NCBI GenBank assembly: GCA_964637565.1
Contig: CAZWTY010000009.1
Span: forward strand, 1-64,000
DNA: 64,000 bases
Reading direction: 5' to 3'
Origin: DYJE01 sp964637565
Lineage (GTDB): Bacteria; Desulfobacterota; Desulfobacteria; Desulfobacterales; Desulfolunaceae
Part shown: positions 8,866-15,767 of the stretch, in pieces
How positions within the stretch are numbered: the stretch's first letter is position 1
How the letters are laid out: the number at the start of each line of letters is the position of its first letter
Notes under the pieces: model-generated
What the model saw: only the letters and a program-made list of their open reading frames with translations
Database searches by the model: none
What the model was told of the DNA's origin: nothing
Made by a program: the position numbers and the translations under genes

Positions 8866-9679
8866 AAAAGGGGAAAACCGCGTGGCCCTTGTCCTGGGGG
8901 CCGTGAAGGGAATCGGCAAGGCCATCGGCCTGGCCCTGGCCCGGAAAGGCATCCGCACCGCCCTCACCCGGTTCGACTGGGAGGACAGCGCCGAATCCAT
9001 GGCCCGTGATTTTGCCGAAACCGGAGTCGATCACCAGATTATCCGCATCGACCTCCGAAACAGGGAGGAGATCGCTCCCCTGGTCGAGAAGGTAATCCGG
9101 CGATTCGGACGCCTGGACATTCTGATCAACAACATCGAACGCGGCGGTATGCCCGTGGTCCACGGGGCCTACACTTCAGACCAGTGGGACCTTGAAGTGG
9201 CCACCACCCTCACGGCCAAACGCTGGGTTTTCGACGCGGCCTTTCCCCACCTGAAGCGCTCCGGGGCAGGAACGGTCATCAATATTTCGTCCATTGCCGG
9301 GATCGTGGGGCGTTCGGGCCCGTGCAGTTTTCTGTTCAACGAAGGATACGCTTCGCTCAACCGGGGTATTTCCCTTCTCACCGAAACCTGGGCGCGTATG
9401 GGGGCTCCGGAAGTCCGGGTCAACGAACTGATGCTGGGCGTCGTGGACACACGCCATGGTGCTGGAACCAGGGGCTGGGGCCTCCTTTCCGACGAGGTGA
9501 AACAGGACCTCCTGGACCATACCCTGCTCCGCCGGACAGGATCCGTTGAAGACGTGGTGAACGCATGCCTTTTTCTCATTGACGGGGCACCGTTCATGAC
9601 CGGTTCGGTCATCCGACTGGACGGCGGCTATGTGCTGGGCGGTGACAAGGTCCATCCCCTTCCCCCGGGTGTGGAGTAA
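8858..9679 (+). CDS. SDR-family protein with altered active site
   Basis: Short-chain dehydrogenase/reductase fold (273 aa). A cofactor-binding GAVKGIGKAIGLALARKG lies at residues 13-30. The NNAG motif appears as NNIERGG, and the catalytic serine region as INISSIAGIVG. The usual YxxxK reads YASLN, so the catalytic lysine is replaced by asparagine. The C-terminal FMTGSVIRLDGGYVLGG is the classic end of FabG-like SDRs. It may be an inactive or repurposed member. It overlaps the YkgJ-like gene by 8 nt, so the two are probably made together. The substrate cannot be predicted. Confidence 0.82.
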   Translation: MAEKGENRVALVLGAVKGIGKAIGLALARKGIRTALTRFDWEDSAESMARDFAETGVDHQIIRIDLRNREEIAPLVEKVIRRFGRLDILINNIERGGMPVVHGAYTSDQWDLEVATTLTAKRWVFDAAFPHLKRSGAGTVINISSIAGIVGRSGPCSFLFNEGYASLNRGISLLTETWARMGAPEVRVNELMLGVVDTRHGAGTRGWGLLSDEVKQDLLDHTLLRRTGSVEDVVNACLFLIDGAPFMTGSVIRLDGGYVLGGDKVHPLPPGVE

Positions 9680-9756
9680 GGCCCGCCCATTGTCTTGCAG
9701 CAACCGGGTATCGTTTGGGATGTTCGTGAAACAATCATTGACGGGGAAACGTGAAC

Positions 9757-10383
9757 ATGACGGAATCAGGTTATTTCAGCCGGGAAGATCTGGTCGGCTG
9801 TCCTGACTGCGATCTTCTGATCAGGAAAACACCGCCGGAACGGGGTTACAACCTGAGCTGCCCGCGCTGCGGGGCCATTCTGATCAAATCCCACAGGGAC
9901 AGCGTGGACAGGACCCTGGCCCTCAGCCTTTCGGGCCTTTTTCTCTTCATTCCGGCCTGTTTTCTTCCCCTTCTGAAATTCAGCGTTCTGGGATTTTCAG
10001 GCGACTGCACCATGGTGAAAGCCGCGGTCAGGATGTTCGCCGGGGGCTACTGGTGGATGGGCTTCCTCGTGATGTTATGCAGCATCATCGTCCCGTTCAC
10101 CGTTCTTTGTATACTATTCGCCATTTCACTTTCCATGAAGCTTGAACGCCGCCCTTTTTTCCTGCCCAGAGCCCTCAAGGCCTACCATCATCTCACCGAG
10201 TGGACCATGCTCGATGTGTACATGATCGGCCTTCTGATCTCCCTCATCAAACTGAAGGACTTCGGTGACATCTTCAGCGGGCCGGGCCTTTACAGCTTCA
10301 TCGGACTGCTGGTCATGACCATCCTGACCACACTCTCCTTTGACAGCCACCACGTGTGGGCATGGGTGGACCAGGAGGCATGA
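9757..10383 (+). CDS. pqiA: PqiA-like integral membrane protein (first domain)
   Basis: A 208-aa inner-membrane protein with one paraquat-inducible-protein-A domain. An N-terminal zinc-ribbon-like pair (CPDCDLL, about residue 14, and CPRCGAI, about residue 36) is followed by four hydrophobic segments (near residues 53-75, 95-125, 145-160 and 178-195). In Escherichia coli two such domains are joined in a single PqiA; here they are separate genes. The ATG at 9757 is preferred over the in-frame GTG at 9751 because GGGGAA (9743-9748) is better spaced from it. It sits directly upstream of a second PqiA domain and a PqiB-like MCE protein. Confidence 0.85.
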   Translation: MTESGYFSREDLVGCPDCDLLIRKTPPERGYNLSCPRCGAILIKSHRDSVDRTLALSLSGLFLFIPACFLPLLKFSVLGFSGDCTMVKAAVRMFAGGYWWMGFLVMLCSIIVPFTVLCILFAISLSMKLERRPFFLPRALKAYHHLTEWTMLDVYMIGLLISLIKLKDFGDIFSGPGLYSFIGLLVMTILTTLSFDSHHVWAWVDQEA

Positions 10384-10388
10384 CGGTC

Positions 10389-11039
10389 ATGGATGAACGA
10401 AAAAATGAACCCACGTTGAACGATGCGGGTCTCCTTCTCTGCCTGACTTGTTCCAAAGTCGTGGGCGGCCAGATAAGCCATCCCGGTCCGTCTCTTCGTT
10501 GTCCGCGCTGCGGCTCCCGTGTGGACCGGCGGATTCCATCGAGCGTTTCCCACACCTGGGCCTTCGTGATCACCGGGTTTCTGCTGCTGATTCCGGCGAA
10601 CATCTGCCCGATCACCCAGATCATCCGTTTCGGCTCGGGGAATCCGGACACCATCATGTCCGGCGTCATGGGGCTGGTGAAAAGCGGCATGGTTCCCATT
10701 GCCTTCATCATCTTCATGGCCAGCGTCGTCGTTCCGGTTTTCAAGCTCGCGGGCCTGGCTTTCCTGCTGATGTGCATCCATTTCAAGTGGCGGTTCAGCC
10801 CGCTCCACTGCACCCTGATGTACCGTTTCATCGCCCTGATCGGCCGCTGGTCCATGCTCGATCTTTTCATGATTTCCATTCTCGCGGCCCTGGTGGATCT
10901 GGGAGCCGTTTCATCTGTCATCCCCGGTGTCGGGGCCACGGCTTTCGCCGCAGTGGTCGTCGTCACCCTTTTGGCCTCCATCAGTTTCGATCCCCGCCTG
11001 ATCTGGGATCTCAAGGACACAGCCCATGGAACCGACTAA
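10389..11039 (+). CDS. pqiA: PqiA-like integral membrane protein (second domain)
   Basis: Second single-domain PqiA protein (216 aa from this start). A zinc-ribbon-like CLTCSKVV and CPRCGSRV precede four membrane segments, and the C-terminal SFDPRLIWD matches the PqiA family end. AGGAGG at 10373-10378 is 10 nt from this ATG; an ATG at 10380 overlaps the stop of the previous gene but leaves no room for ribosome binding. It overlaps the downstream MCE gene by 14 nt. With its partner it probably forms the inner-membrane component of a PqiAB lipid-transfer tunnel. Confidence 0.84.
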   Translation: MDERKNEPTLNDAGLLLCLTCSKVVGGQISHPGPSLRCPRCGSRVDRRIPSSVSHTWAFVITGFLLLIPANICPITQIIRFGSGNPDTIMSGVMGLVKSGMVPIAFIIFMASVVVPVFKLAGLAFLLMCIHFKWRFSPLHCTLMYRFIALIGRWSMLDLFMISILAALVDLGAVSSVIPGVGATAFAAVVVVTLLASISFDPRLIWDLKDTAHGTD

Positions 11040-13488
11040 ACCCTCAGGCCATGAACCCCCTTCGGACAGCCCTCACGAACAGGACAACCACACCCTGAAG
11101 CAAGCAGAACCGCCCGAGAACACGGCCGAGCCTGGCGAGGCAGAAGGATCGCCCGTCGAAATTCCGCCACCGCCGGATGAAGAACCCTCCCACGAAATCC
11201 CGGAAGCCGTCATGGTCCGTCAGCGGCGTCTGTCCTTCGTGTGGCTGCTTCCCCTCATCGCCCTGATCATCGGAGGCTGGCTGGTCTACAAGAATTTCAT
11301 CGAAAAGGACATTGAAATCCGCATCCGGTTCGCGTCGGGAGCCGGGCTCATGGCCGGCAAAACCCAGGTGAAACACAAAGGGGTGATGGTCGGTGAAATC
11401 AAGAAACTGGGCCTTGGCGACGACCTGAAAAGCGTCATCGCCACGGTGAACATCAGCCGGAGCGCGGCGGCGGCCCTGAAAACCGAAACCCAGTTCTGGG
11501 TCGTGGAACCCAGGATCTCCCTTTTAGGCATTTCCGGCCTGGACACCCTGGTGTCGGGAAGCTACGTCGAAATGCGCCCGGGAGGCGGCGACCCCTGTTA
11601 CGAGTTCACCGCCCTGCCGAGTCCCCCTCCCATCTCCGAAACAGAGCCGGGGCTCCACCTGATTCTCAAAACCACCAATCTGGGCTCCATCCGCCCCGGG
11701 TCTCCGGTTCTTTACCGGAAAGTGACCGTGGGTTCGGTTCAGAGTTACGATTTCAACAAGGACAACAGCGGCGTCGACATCCGCATCCACATCCAGAGCC
11801 CCTACGCCCATCTGGTCACGCCCTGTTCCCGTTTCTGGAACTCCAGCGGCATCACCCTTTCAGGGGACCTGGGCGGACTGACCTTCCAGGCCGAGTCCCT
11901 GGCGTCCATCGTCGCCGGAGGGATTTCGTTTTTCAATCCGTCCCAGGAAGAACACAAGAACCTGAAGCAGTGCAGCAACGGGGACACCTTTGTCCTGTTC
12001 GACGATTACAAGAGCGCCGATGCGGGCATCCCTGTAAGGATCCGTTTCGAATCGGCCCGTGGCCTTGTTCCGGACAAGACCAAGGTATTTTACAAAGGGC
12101 TCGAAGTGGGGGTTCTCAAATCCATCGACATCAACAAGGACCTGAAGGGTGTGACCGGTGTCTTTCTCTTCGTCCCCAGCTCCGAACCGGCCCTGAACGA
12201 CTCCACCCGGTTCTGGACCGTGAAACCCCGGCTTTCCTTTACGGAAATTTCAGGTCTCGACACCCTGCTTTCCGGCATCTACCTTGAAATGACCTTCGAA
12301 CTGGGCGGTCAGCCCCGGCGTGATTTCGAAGCGCTGAAAGACCCGCCTCCCAGGCTCGACCAGAGCACGGGCCTCAACATCGTTCTGGCCAGCGACGACC
12401 TGGGTTCGATCAGCCGGGGTACCTCTGTGTTCTACAAAAAAATGAAAGTGGGTTCGGTCCTGGCCTTCCATCTGTCCAGGTCCCGGAAAACCATCCTGAT
12501 CGATGTGAACATCGAAGAACCCTACACCTTTCTCGTCCGGTCCAATTCCAAATTCTGGAACAGCAGCGGGGTGTCCGTGAAGGGGAATATCAACGGAGTG
12601 GACGTGCGCACCGAATCCCTGGAGTCGATCCTTTACGGCGGCATCGCCTTCCACACCCCGGACGAGGGAGGCCGGGCCATTGTCGACGGCCATGAATTCC
12701 GCCTCTACAAGGACTATGAAAGCGCCAGGGAAAACGGGCTGCCCATTTCGATCCGGTTCAGCATCGGCCACGGCCTGAAAAAAGGCTCCCAGGTCCGGTT
12801 CAGGGACGTCCAGGTGGGAACCGTGACCCGTGTCCGGCCCGATAAGGACATGAGCTCGGTGGTGGTGGACGTGATGCTGGCCAGGGAATCAGAAGAGCTG
12901 GCCGTGTCCGGAACCCAGTTCTGGGTGGTGAAACCCAAGCTGGGTATCGTGGAAACCTCCAACCTCGACACCCTGATCAGCGGCAACTACATTGCCGTGA
13001 TTCCGGGCCAGGGAGAACCCCAGACCGAGTTCAGGGGAGCGGAAGAACCGCCGTCCTCGCTCATCGTCAACTCCGAGGACCTGTCCCTCACCCTGACCGC
13101 CTCCCGCCTCGGTTCCCTGAAAAAAGGGATCCCCGTCTACTACCGGGAAGTCCAGGTGGGCCAGGTCACAGGCTACCGCCTGGCCGACTCTTCCGACAAG
13201 GTGCTGGTCACCGTGGCCATCAAATCGGCCTTCGCGCCCCTGGTCCACCGGAACACGCGTTTCTGGAATGTCAGCGGCGTGGATTTCGATTTCGGTTTTT
13301 TCAGGGGTATGCGTTTCCAGATGAACACCGTGGAATCTTTGATTGAAGGCGGCATCGCCTTCGCCACACCGCCTCCCGACGACATGGGCGAACGGGCGAA
13401 AAACAACGACACCTTCGTCCTCCATGACCGGGCGGAAAAAACCTGGCTGGGCTGGGCTCCGGCCATTTCCCTGGACCAGGACCGATAG
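11026..13488 (+). CDS. pqiB: PqiB/YebT-like MCE protein with six MlaD domains
   Basis: An 820-aa periplasmic MCE protein anchored by one membrane helix (LSFVWLLPLIALIIGGWLVY, residues about 65-84) after a proline- and glutamate-rich cytoplasmic leader. Six MCE/MlaD repeats are recognisable by their start and the VGxVxxx turn: near residues 92, 208, 331, 447, 573 and 686. E. coli PqiB has three such domains and YebT seven. Proteins of this family stack as hexameric rings to form a lipid conduit between the membranes. It overlaps the second pqiA gene. No PqiC-type lipoprotein gene follows. Confidence 0.87.
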   Translation: MEPTKPSGHEPPSDSPHEQDNHTLKQAEPPENTAEPGEAEGSPVEIPPPPDEEPSHEIPEAVMVRQRRLSFVWLLPLIALIIGGWLVYKNFIEKDIEIRIRFASGAGLMAGKTQVKHKGVMVGEIKKLGLGDDLKSVIATVNISRSAAAALKTETQFWVVEPRISLLGISGLDTLVSGSYVEMRPGGGDPCYEFTALPSPPPISETEPGLHLILKTTNLGSIRPGSPVLYRKVTVGSVQSYDFNKDNSGVDIRIHIQSPYAHLVTPCSRFWNSSGITLSGDLGGLTFQAESLASIVAGGISFFNPSQEEHKNLKQCSNGDTFVLFDDYKSADAGIPVRIRFESARGLVPDKTKVFYKGLEVGVLKSIDINKDLKGVTGVFLFVPSSEPALNDSTRFWTVKPRLSFTEISGLDTLLSGIYLEMTFELGGQPRRDFEALKDPPPRLDQSTGLNIVLASDDLGSISRGTSVFYKKMKVGSVLAFHLSRSRKTILIDVNIEEPYTFLVRSNSKFWNSSGVSVKGNINGVDVRTESLESILYGGIAFHTPDEGGRAIVDGHEFRLYKDYESARENGLPISIRFSIGHGLKKGSQVRFRDVQVGTVTRVRPDKDMSSVVVDVMLARESEELAVSGTQFWVVKPKLGIVETSNLDTLISGNYIAVIPGQGEPQTEFRGAEEPPSSLIVNSEDLSLTLTASRLGSLKKGIPVYYREVQVGQVTGYRLADSSDKVLVTVAIKSAFAPLVHRNTRFWNVSGVDFDFGFFRGMRFQMNTVESLIEGGIAFATPPPDDMGERAKNNDTFVLHDRAEKTWLGWAPAISLDQDR

Positions 13489-13505
13489 AAAAGCAAGGAG
13501 GCACC

Positions 13506-14297
13506 ATGCATCTTTTTGACCGGGACACCGATCTTGAAACCCTCGATGGCCTGACGTTCCGGGGACGATTGACCGACGAATGGTCCATCAACGGCAACCC
13601 CAACGGCGGCTATCTTCTGGCCGTGATGCTGTCCGCCATGATGCGATGCACGGACAAGAAGCATGCCGCCATCGTGACGGCCAACTACCTTTCCCGGACC
13701 ACGATCAGCGATTCGGAAATCCGGGTGGAACCGATCTCCAAAGGCTCGAGTTTCAACCGCCTCCAGGCGGGGCTGTTCCAGGACGGACGGGAAAAGGTCC
13801 GGGCCTGGGGGACCTTCGCACCCGAAGGGATCTGCCCCGGGGACAAACGTTACGAGGCGGGAGAACCCGATATCGCCCCCCTCGCCCAGTGCATCCCCAT
13901 TCCCGAAATCGGTTCCTACACCCTGTACCGGAACGTGGACGCTCGGCTGGACCCCGCATGCGCCGGCTGGTTCAGCGGGCGCCTTTCCAACGAGTCGGTT
14001 CACAAAGGCTGGATCAAATTCAAGGACGACCGTCCCGCCGACGCTCTGAGCCTGGTGCTCATGGCCGACGCTTTTCCGCCGCCGGTGTTGTCCAGCCACG
14101 GTCTGGTGGCCTGGGTTCCCACCATCGAGTTTTCCGTGAATGTCCGGGCCATTCCCAGGTCCGCATGGCTGAAGGCCCAGTTCCGGTCACGCTTCATCAC
14201 CTGCGGTCTGGTGGAGGAAGACGGCGAGATCTGGGACGAATCGGGGGAACTGGTGCTGATCTCAAGGCAGATCGCCCAGTTCCGGCAGGTGGGATGA
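13506..14297 (+). CDS. Thioesterase family protein (TesB-like double hotdog)
   Basis: A 263-aa protein of the acyl-CoA thioesterase/4HBT_3 type. The N-terminal hotdog shows NGNPNGGYLLAVML (residues 29-42) and the typical VTANYLSRT strand. The C-terminal hotdog includes VPTIEFSVNVRAIP and RSRFITCGLVEEDGEIWDE, and ends SGELVLISRQIAQF. Expected activity is hydrolysis of acyl-CoA thioesters; the acyl chain is unknown. AAGGAGG is present 6 nt upstream. It follows the MCE gene by 17 nt and closes this plus-strand cluster, after which base composition drops. Confidence 0.82.
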   Translation: MHLFDRDTDLETLDGLTFRGRLTDEWSINGNPNGGYLLAVMLSAMMRCTDKKHAAIVTANYLSRTTISDSEIRVEPISKGSSFNRLQAGLFQDGREKVRAWGTFAPEGICPGDKRYEAGEPDIAPLAQCIPIPEIGSYTLYRNVDARLDPACAGWFSGRLSNESVHKGWIKFKDDRPADALSLVLMADAFPPPVLSSHGLVAWVPTIEFSVNVRAIPRSAWLKAQFRSRFITCGLVEEDGEIWDESGELVLISRQIAQFRQVG

Positions 14298-14318
14298 TAG
14301 CTGATGGCCGGATAATAA

Positions 14319-14721
14319 AACTGTTCTGCAGATTAACACCTGAAATCGAATTGAGTAGAGATGAGAAAACAAATTGAAACGAAAAGATCCGCAGTATCAG
14401 AAGCTAAGCAACGATGGCATGATGCGAGTATTAAAGCCTCCAAATTAGCGGCTACCTTATTTCAGCCTGGCTCTGGATATGGTGATCCCGATGCTCAGCT
14501 AAATGATGAACATAAACTGCAAACTGCTAAAGAAGAGGCGGAGCGGTTATACCGTGAGTATAATGATCTTGATAGAAGCCTCATTGATGAAGAAATGATC
14601 TCTCTCCAACGTTCGCAAAAATATGCAACATGGGCATCTTTCGTTGTAGCAGCTGCCGTTGGCATTGCGACTATTGTCCAGATTGTAATCGCTTTGATAA
14701 AATAAAAAAGCAGAACAGTTT
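14319..14721. repeat. 12-bp inverted repeats flanking a small membrane-protein gene
   Basis: AAACTGTTCTGC (14319-14330) and GCAGAACAGTTT (14710-14721) are exact inverted copies 403 bp apart at their outer edges. They enclose one complete ORF (14361-14705). The enclosed DNA is clearly more AT-rich than the genes on the left. No obvious target-site duplication is seen, so mobility is only a possibility. Confidence 0.6.
14361..14705 (+). CDS. Small hypothetical membrane protein with coiled coil
   Basis: A 114-aa protein of no recognised family. Residues 1-85 are charged and helical, with heptad-like spacing (KEEAERLYREYNDLDRSL). A single C-terminal membrane helix follows (WASFVVAAAVGIATIVQIVIALI, about residues 90-112), so it is likely tail-anchored with the body in the cytoplasm. 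Codon use and AT content differ from the GC-rich genes on the left. It lies between 12-bp inverted repeats and just before a palindromic element and a toxin-antitoxin pair, which suggests acquired DNA. No strong ribosome-binding site is visible. Confidence 0.6.
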   Translation: MRKQIETKRSAVSEAKQRWHDASIKASKLAATLFQPGSGYGDPDAQLNDEHKLQTAKEEAERLYREYNDLDRSLIDEEMISLQRSQKYATWASFVVAAAVGIATIVQIVIALIK

Positions 14722-14760
14722 GCTGCGCGGGAGCGCAAAAAGCGCGCGCCCCGCGAGCAA
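14720..14760. terminator. Long GC-rich hairpin after the small membrane-protein gene
   Basis: TTGCT/AGCAA, CGCGGG/CCCGCG and GCGC/GCGC pair in succession around an AAAAA loop, interrupted by single bulges. No T-run follows on either strand, so it is a strong RNA hairpin but only a possible terminator. Confidence 0.35.
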
Positions 14761-14766
14761 TGCGTC

Positions 14767-14903
14767 TCGTAAAAAGTCACGTTTCTGAAGGCTTCGGAAA
14801 AAGTTCGAGGTCAAGGCTTGCGAATCCCGAGGAATGAGGCGTACTTAAGGTACGCCGCAGTGACGAGGGATGAAGCGTAACGCAAAGATCGGACTTTTTA
14901 CGA
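14767..14903. mobile_element. 137-bp palindromic MITE-like element
   Basis: The ends TCGTAAAAAGTC (14767-14778) and GACTTTTTACGA (14892-14903) are perfect 12-bp inverted repeats. The centre holds GGCGTAC and GTACGCC (14838-14844 and 14850-14856) around TTAAG, and the flanks of the centre are imperfectly complementary. It carries no ORF. This architecture is that of a non-autonomous palindromic repeat. No second copy was noticed in this window. Confidence 0.65.
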
Positions 14904-14953
14904 AGCCGTCGTTATTAAGACGTTCAGAACGACATCCAATTTAAAATCAAGAC

Positions 14954-14998
14954 TTGACAGGTTTAATGAGGCGCCTTAGACTGGTCTTAAACTAGTCT
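14954..14998 (+). promoter_or_regulatory. Promoter and operator of the toxin-antitoxin operon
   Basis: TTGACA (14954-14959), a 17-nt spacer and TAGACT (14977-14982) form a good sigma-70 promoter. An imperfect palindrome, AGACTGGTCT with AGACTAGTTT on the opposite strand, spans 14978-14998. It covers the -10 box and the likely start of transcription, where a Phd-type antitoxin would be expected to bind for autorepression. Confidence 0.65.
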
Positions 14999-15020
14999 GA
15001 TTTATATGGGGAGGCCCGCT

Positions 15021-15260
15021 ATGGAAACAATTGGCGCATATGAAGCAAAAACACATTTGCCAAAATTACTTGAACGTGTACTCAAAGGCGAACAAATAAC
15101 GATCACAAAACATGGGGTTCCAATTGCCATTTTGCAACCGCCATTACCTTTAAGAAAAACTGAACCCAAAAAAGTTATCTCTGAGTTACGCAAATTTCGC
15201 GATAACCACCCTCTTGATGGTCTTTCAATTCGAGATATGATTGAAGAAGGAAGACGATGA
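15021..15260 (+). CDS. Antitoxin of the Phd/YefM family
   Basis: A 79-aa antitoxin and autorepressor. METIGAYEAKTHLPKLLERV is the typical Phd/YefM N-terminus, in which a small DNA-binding fold starts with the AKxxLxxLL helix. ITITKHGVPIAIL is the characteristic central strand pair, and the C-terminal tail (from about residue 50) should wrap the toxin. The start at 15021 is supported by GGGGAGG at 15008-15014; the ATG at 15006 has no ribosome-binding site. It stops exactly where the toxin gene begins, so the two are coupled. Confidence 0.88.
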   Translation: METIGAYEAKTHLPKLLERVLKGEQITITKHGVPIAILQPPLPLRKTEPKKVISELRKFRDNHPLDGLSIRDMIEEGRR

Positions 15261-15680
15261 ATGAGCGATGATTTTGTTGTTGACAATTCTGTGGTGATGA
15301 CGTGGTGCTTTAAAGATGAAAACACCCAGTACTCTGATTTTATTTTGAATAAGCTTGAGAGCGCCGCAGCAATAGTTCCATCTGTTTGGCCTTTAGAAGT
15401 TACCAATGTATTACTGGTGGCTGAACGAAGAAAACGGATCAGCGAGGCGGACAGCACACGTTTCATTGCTCTGCTTTCTGAACTCCAAATATCTGTCGAG
15501 CAAGAGTCACCTGAAAGAATGATTAAAGAAATTTATGCATTAGCCCGCAAACACAATCTTTCAAGCTACGATGCTTCCTATTTAGATCTCGCTATGAGAA
15601 AAGGATTGCCTATTGCCACGCTTGATAAGAATTTATTAGCCGCTGCAAACCGAAGTAAAGTTTCAATATTGACCATTTAA
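15261..15680 (+). CDS. vapC: PIN-domain ribonuclease toxin (VapC type)
   Basis: A 139-aa PIN-domain toxin. The acidic residues expected for the Mg2+ site are visible: D8 in VVDNSVVM, E46 in WPLEVTNVL, D100 in YDASYLDLA and D118 in ATLDKN. VapC-type toxins cut RNA, often initiator tRNA or the sarcin-ricin loop; the target here is unknown. The ATG directly follows the antitoxin stop. Pairing a PIN toxin with a Phd-type rather than AbrB-type antitoxin is common. The AT-rich composition matches the antitoxin and suggests transfer as a unit. Confidence 0.9.
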   Translation: MSDDFVVDNSVVMTWCFKDENTQYSDFILNKLESAAAIVPSVWPLEVTNVLLVAERRKRISEADSTRFIALLSELQISVEQESPERMIKEIYALARKHNLSSYDASYLDLAMRKGLPIATLDKNLLAAANRSKVSILTI

Positions 15681-15767
15681 TACCGGGCAATGCCGAACGA
15701 GCCCATTAAATCTGTCGTTGGGCGTTTGCGTTCAAGCCCAAAGGGTTTGCAGGCTTCACGACCTCGT

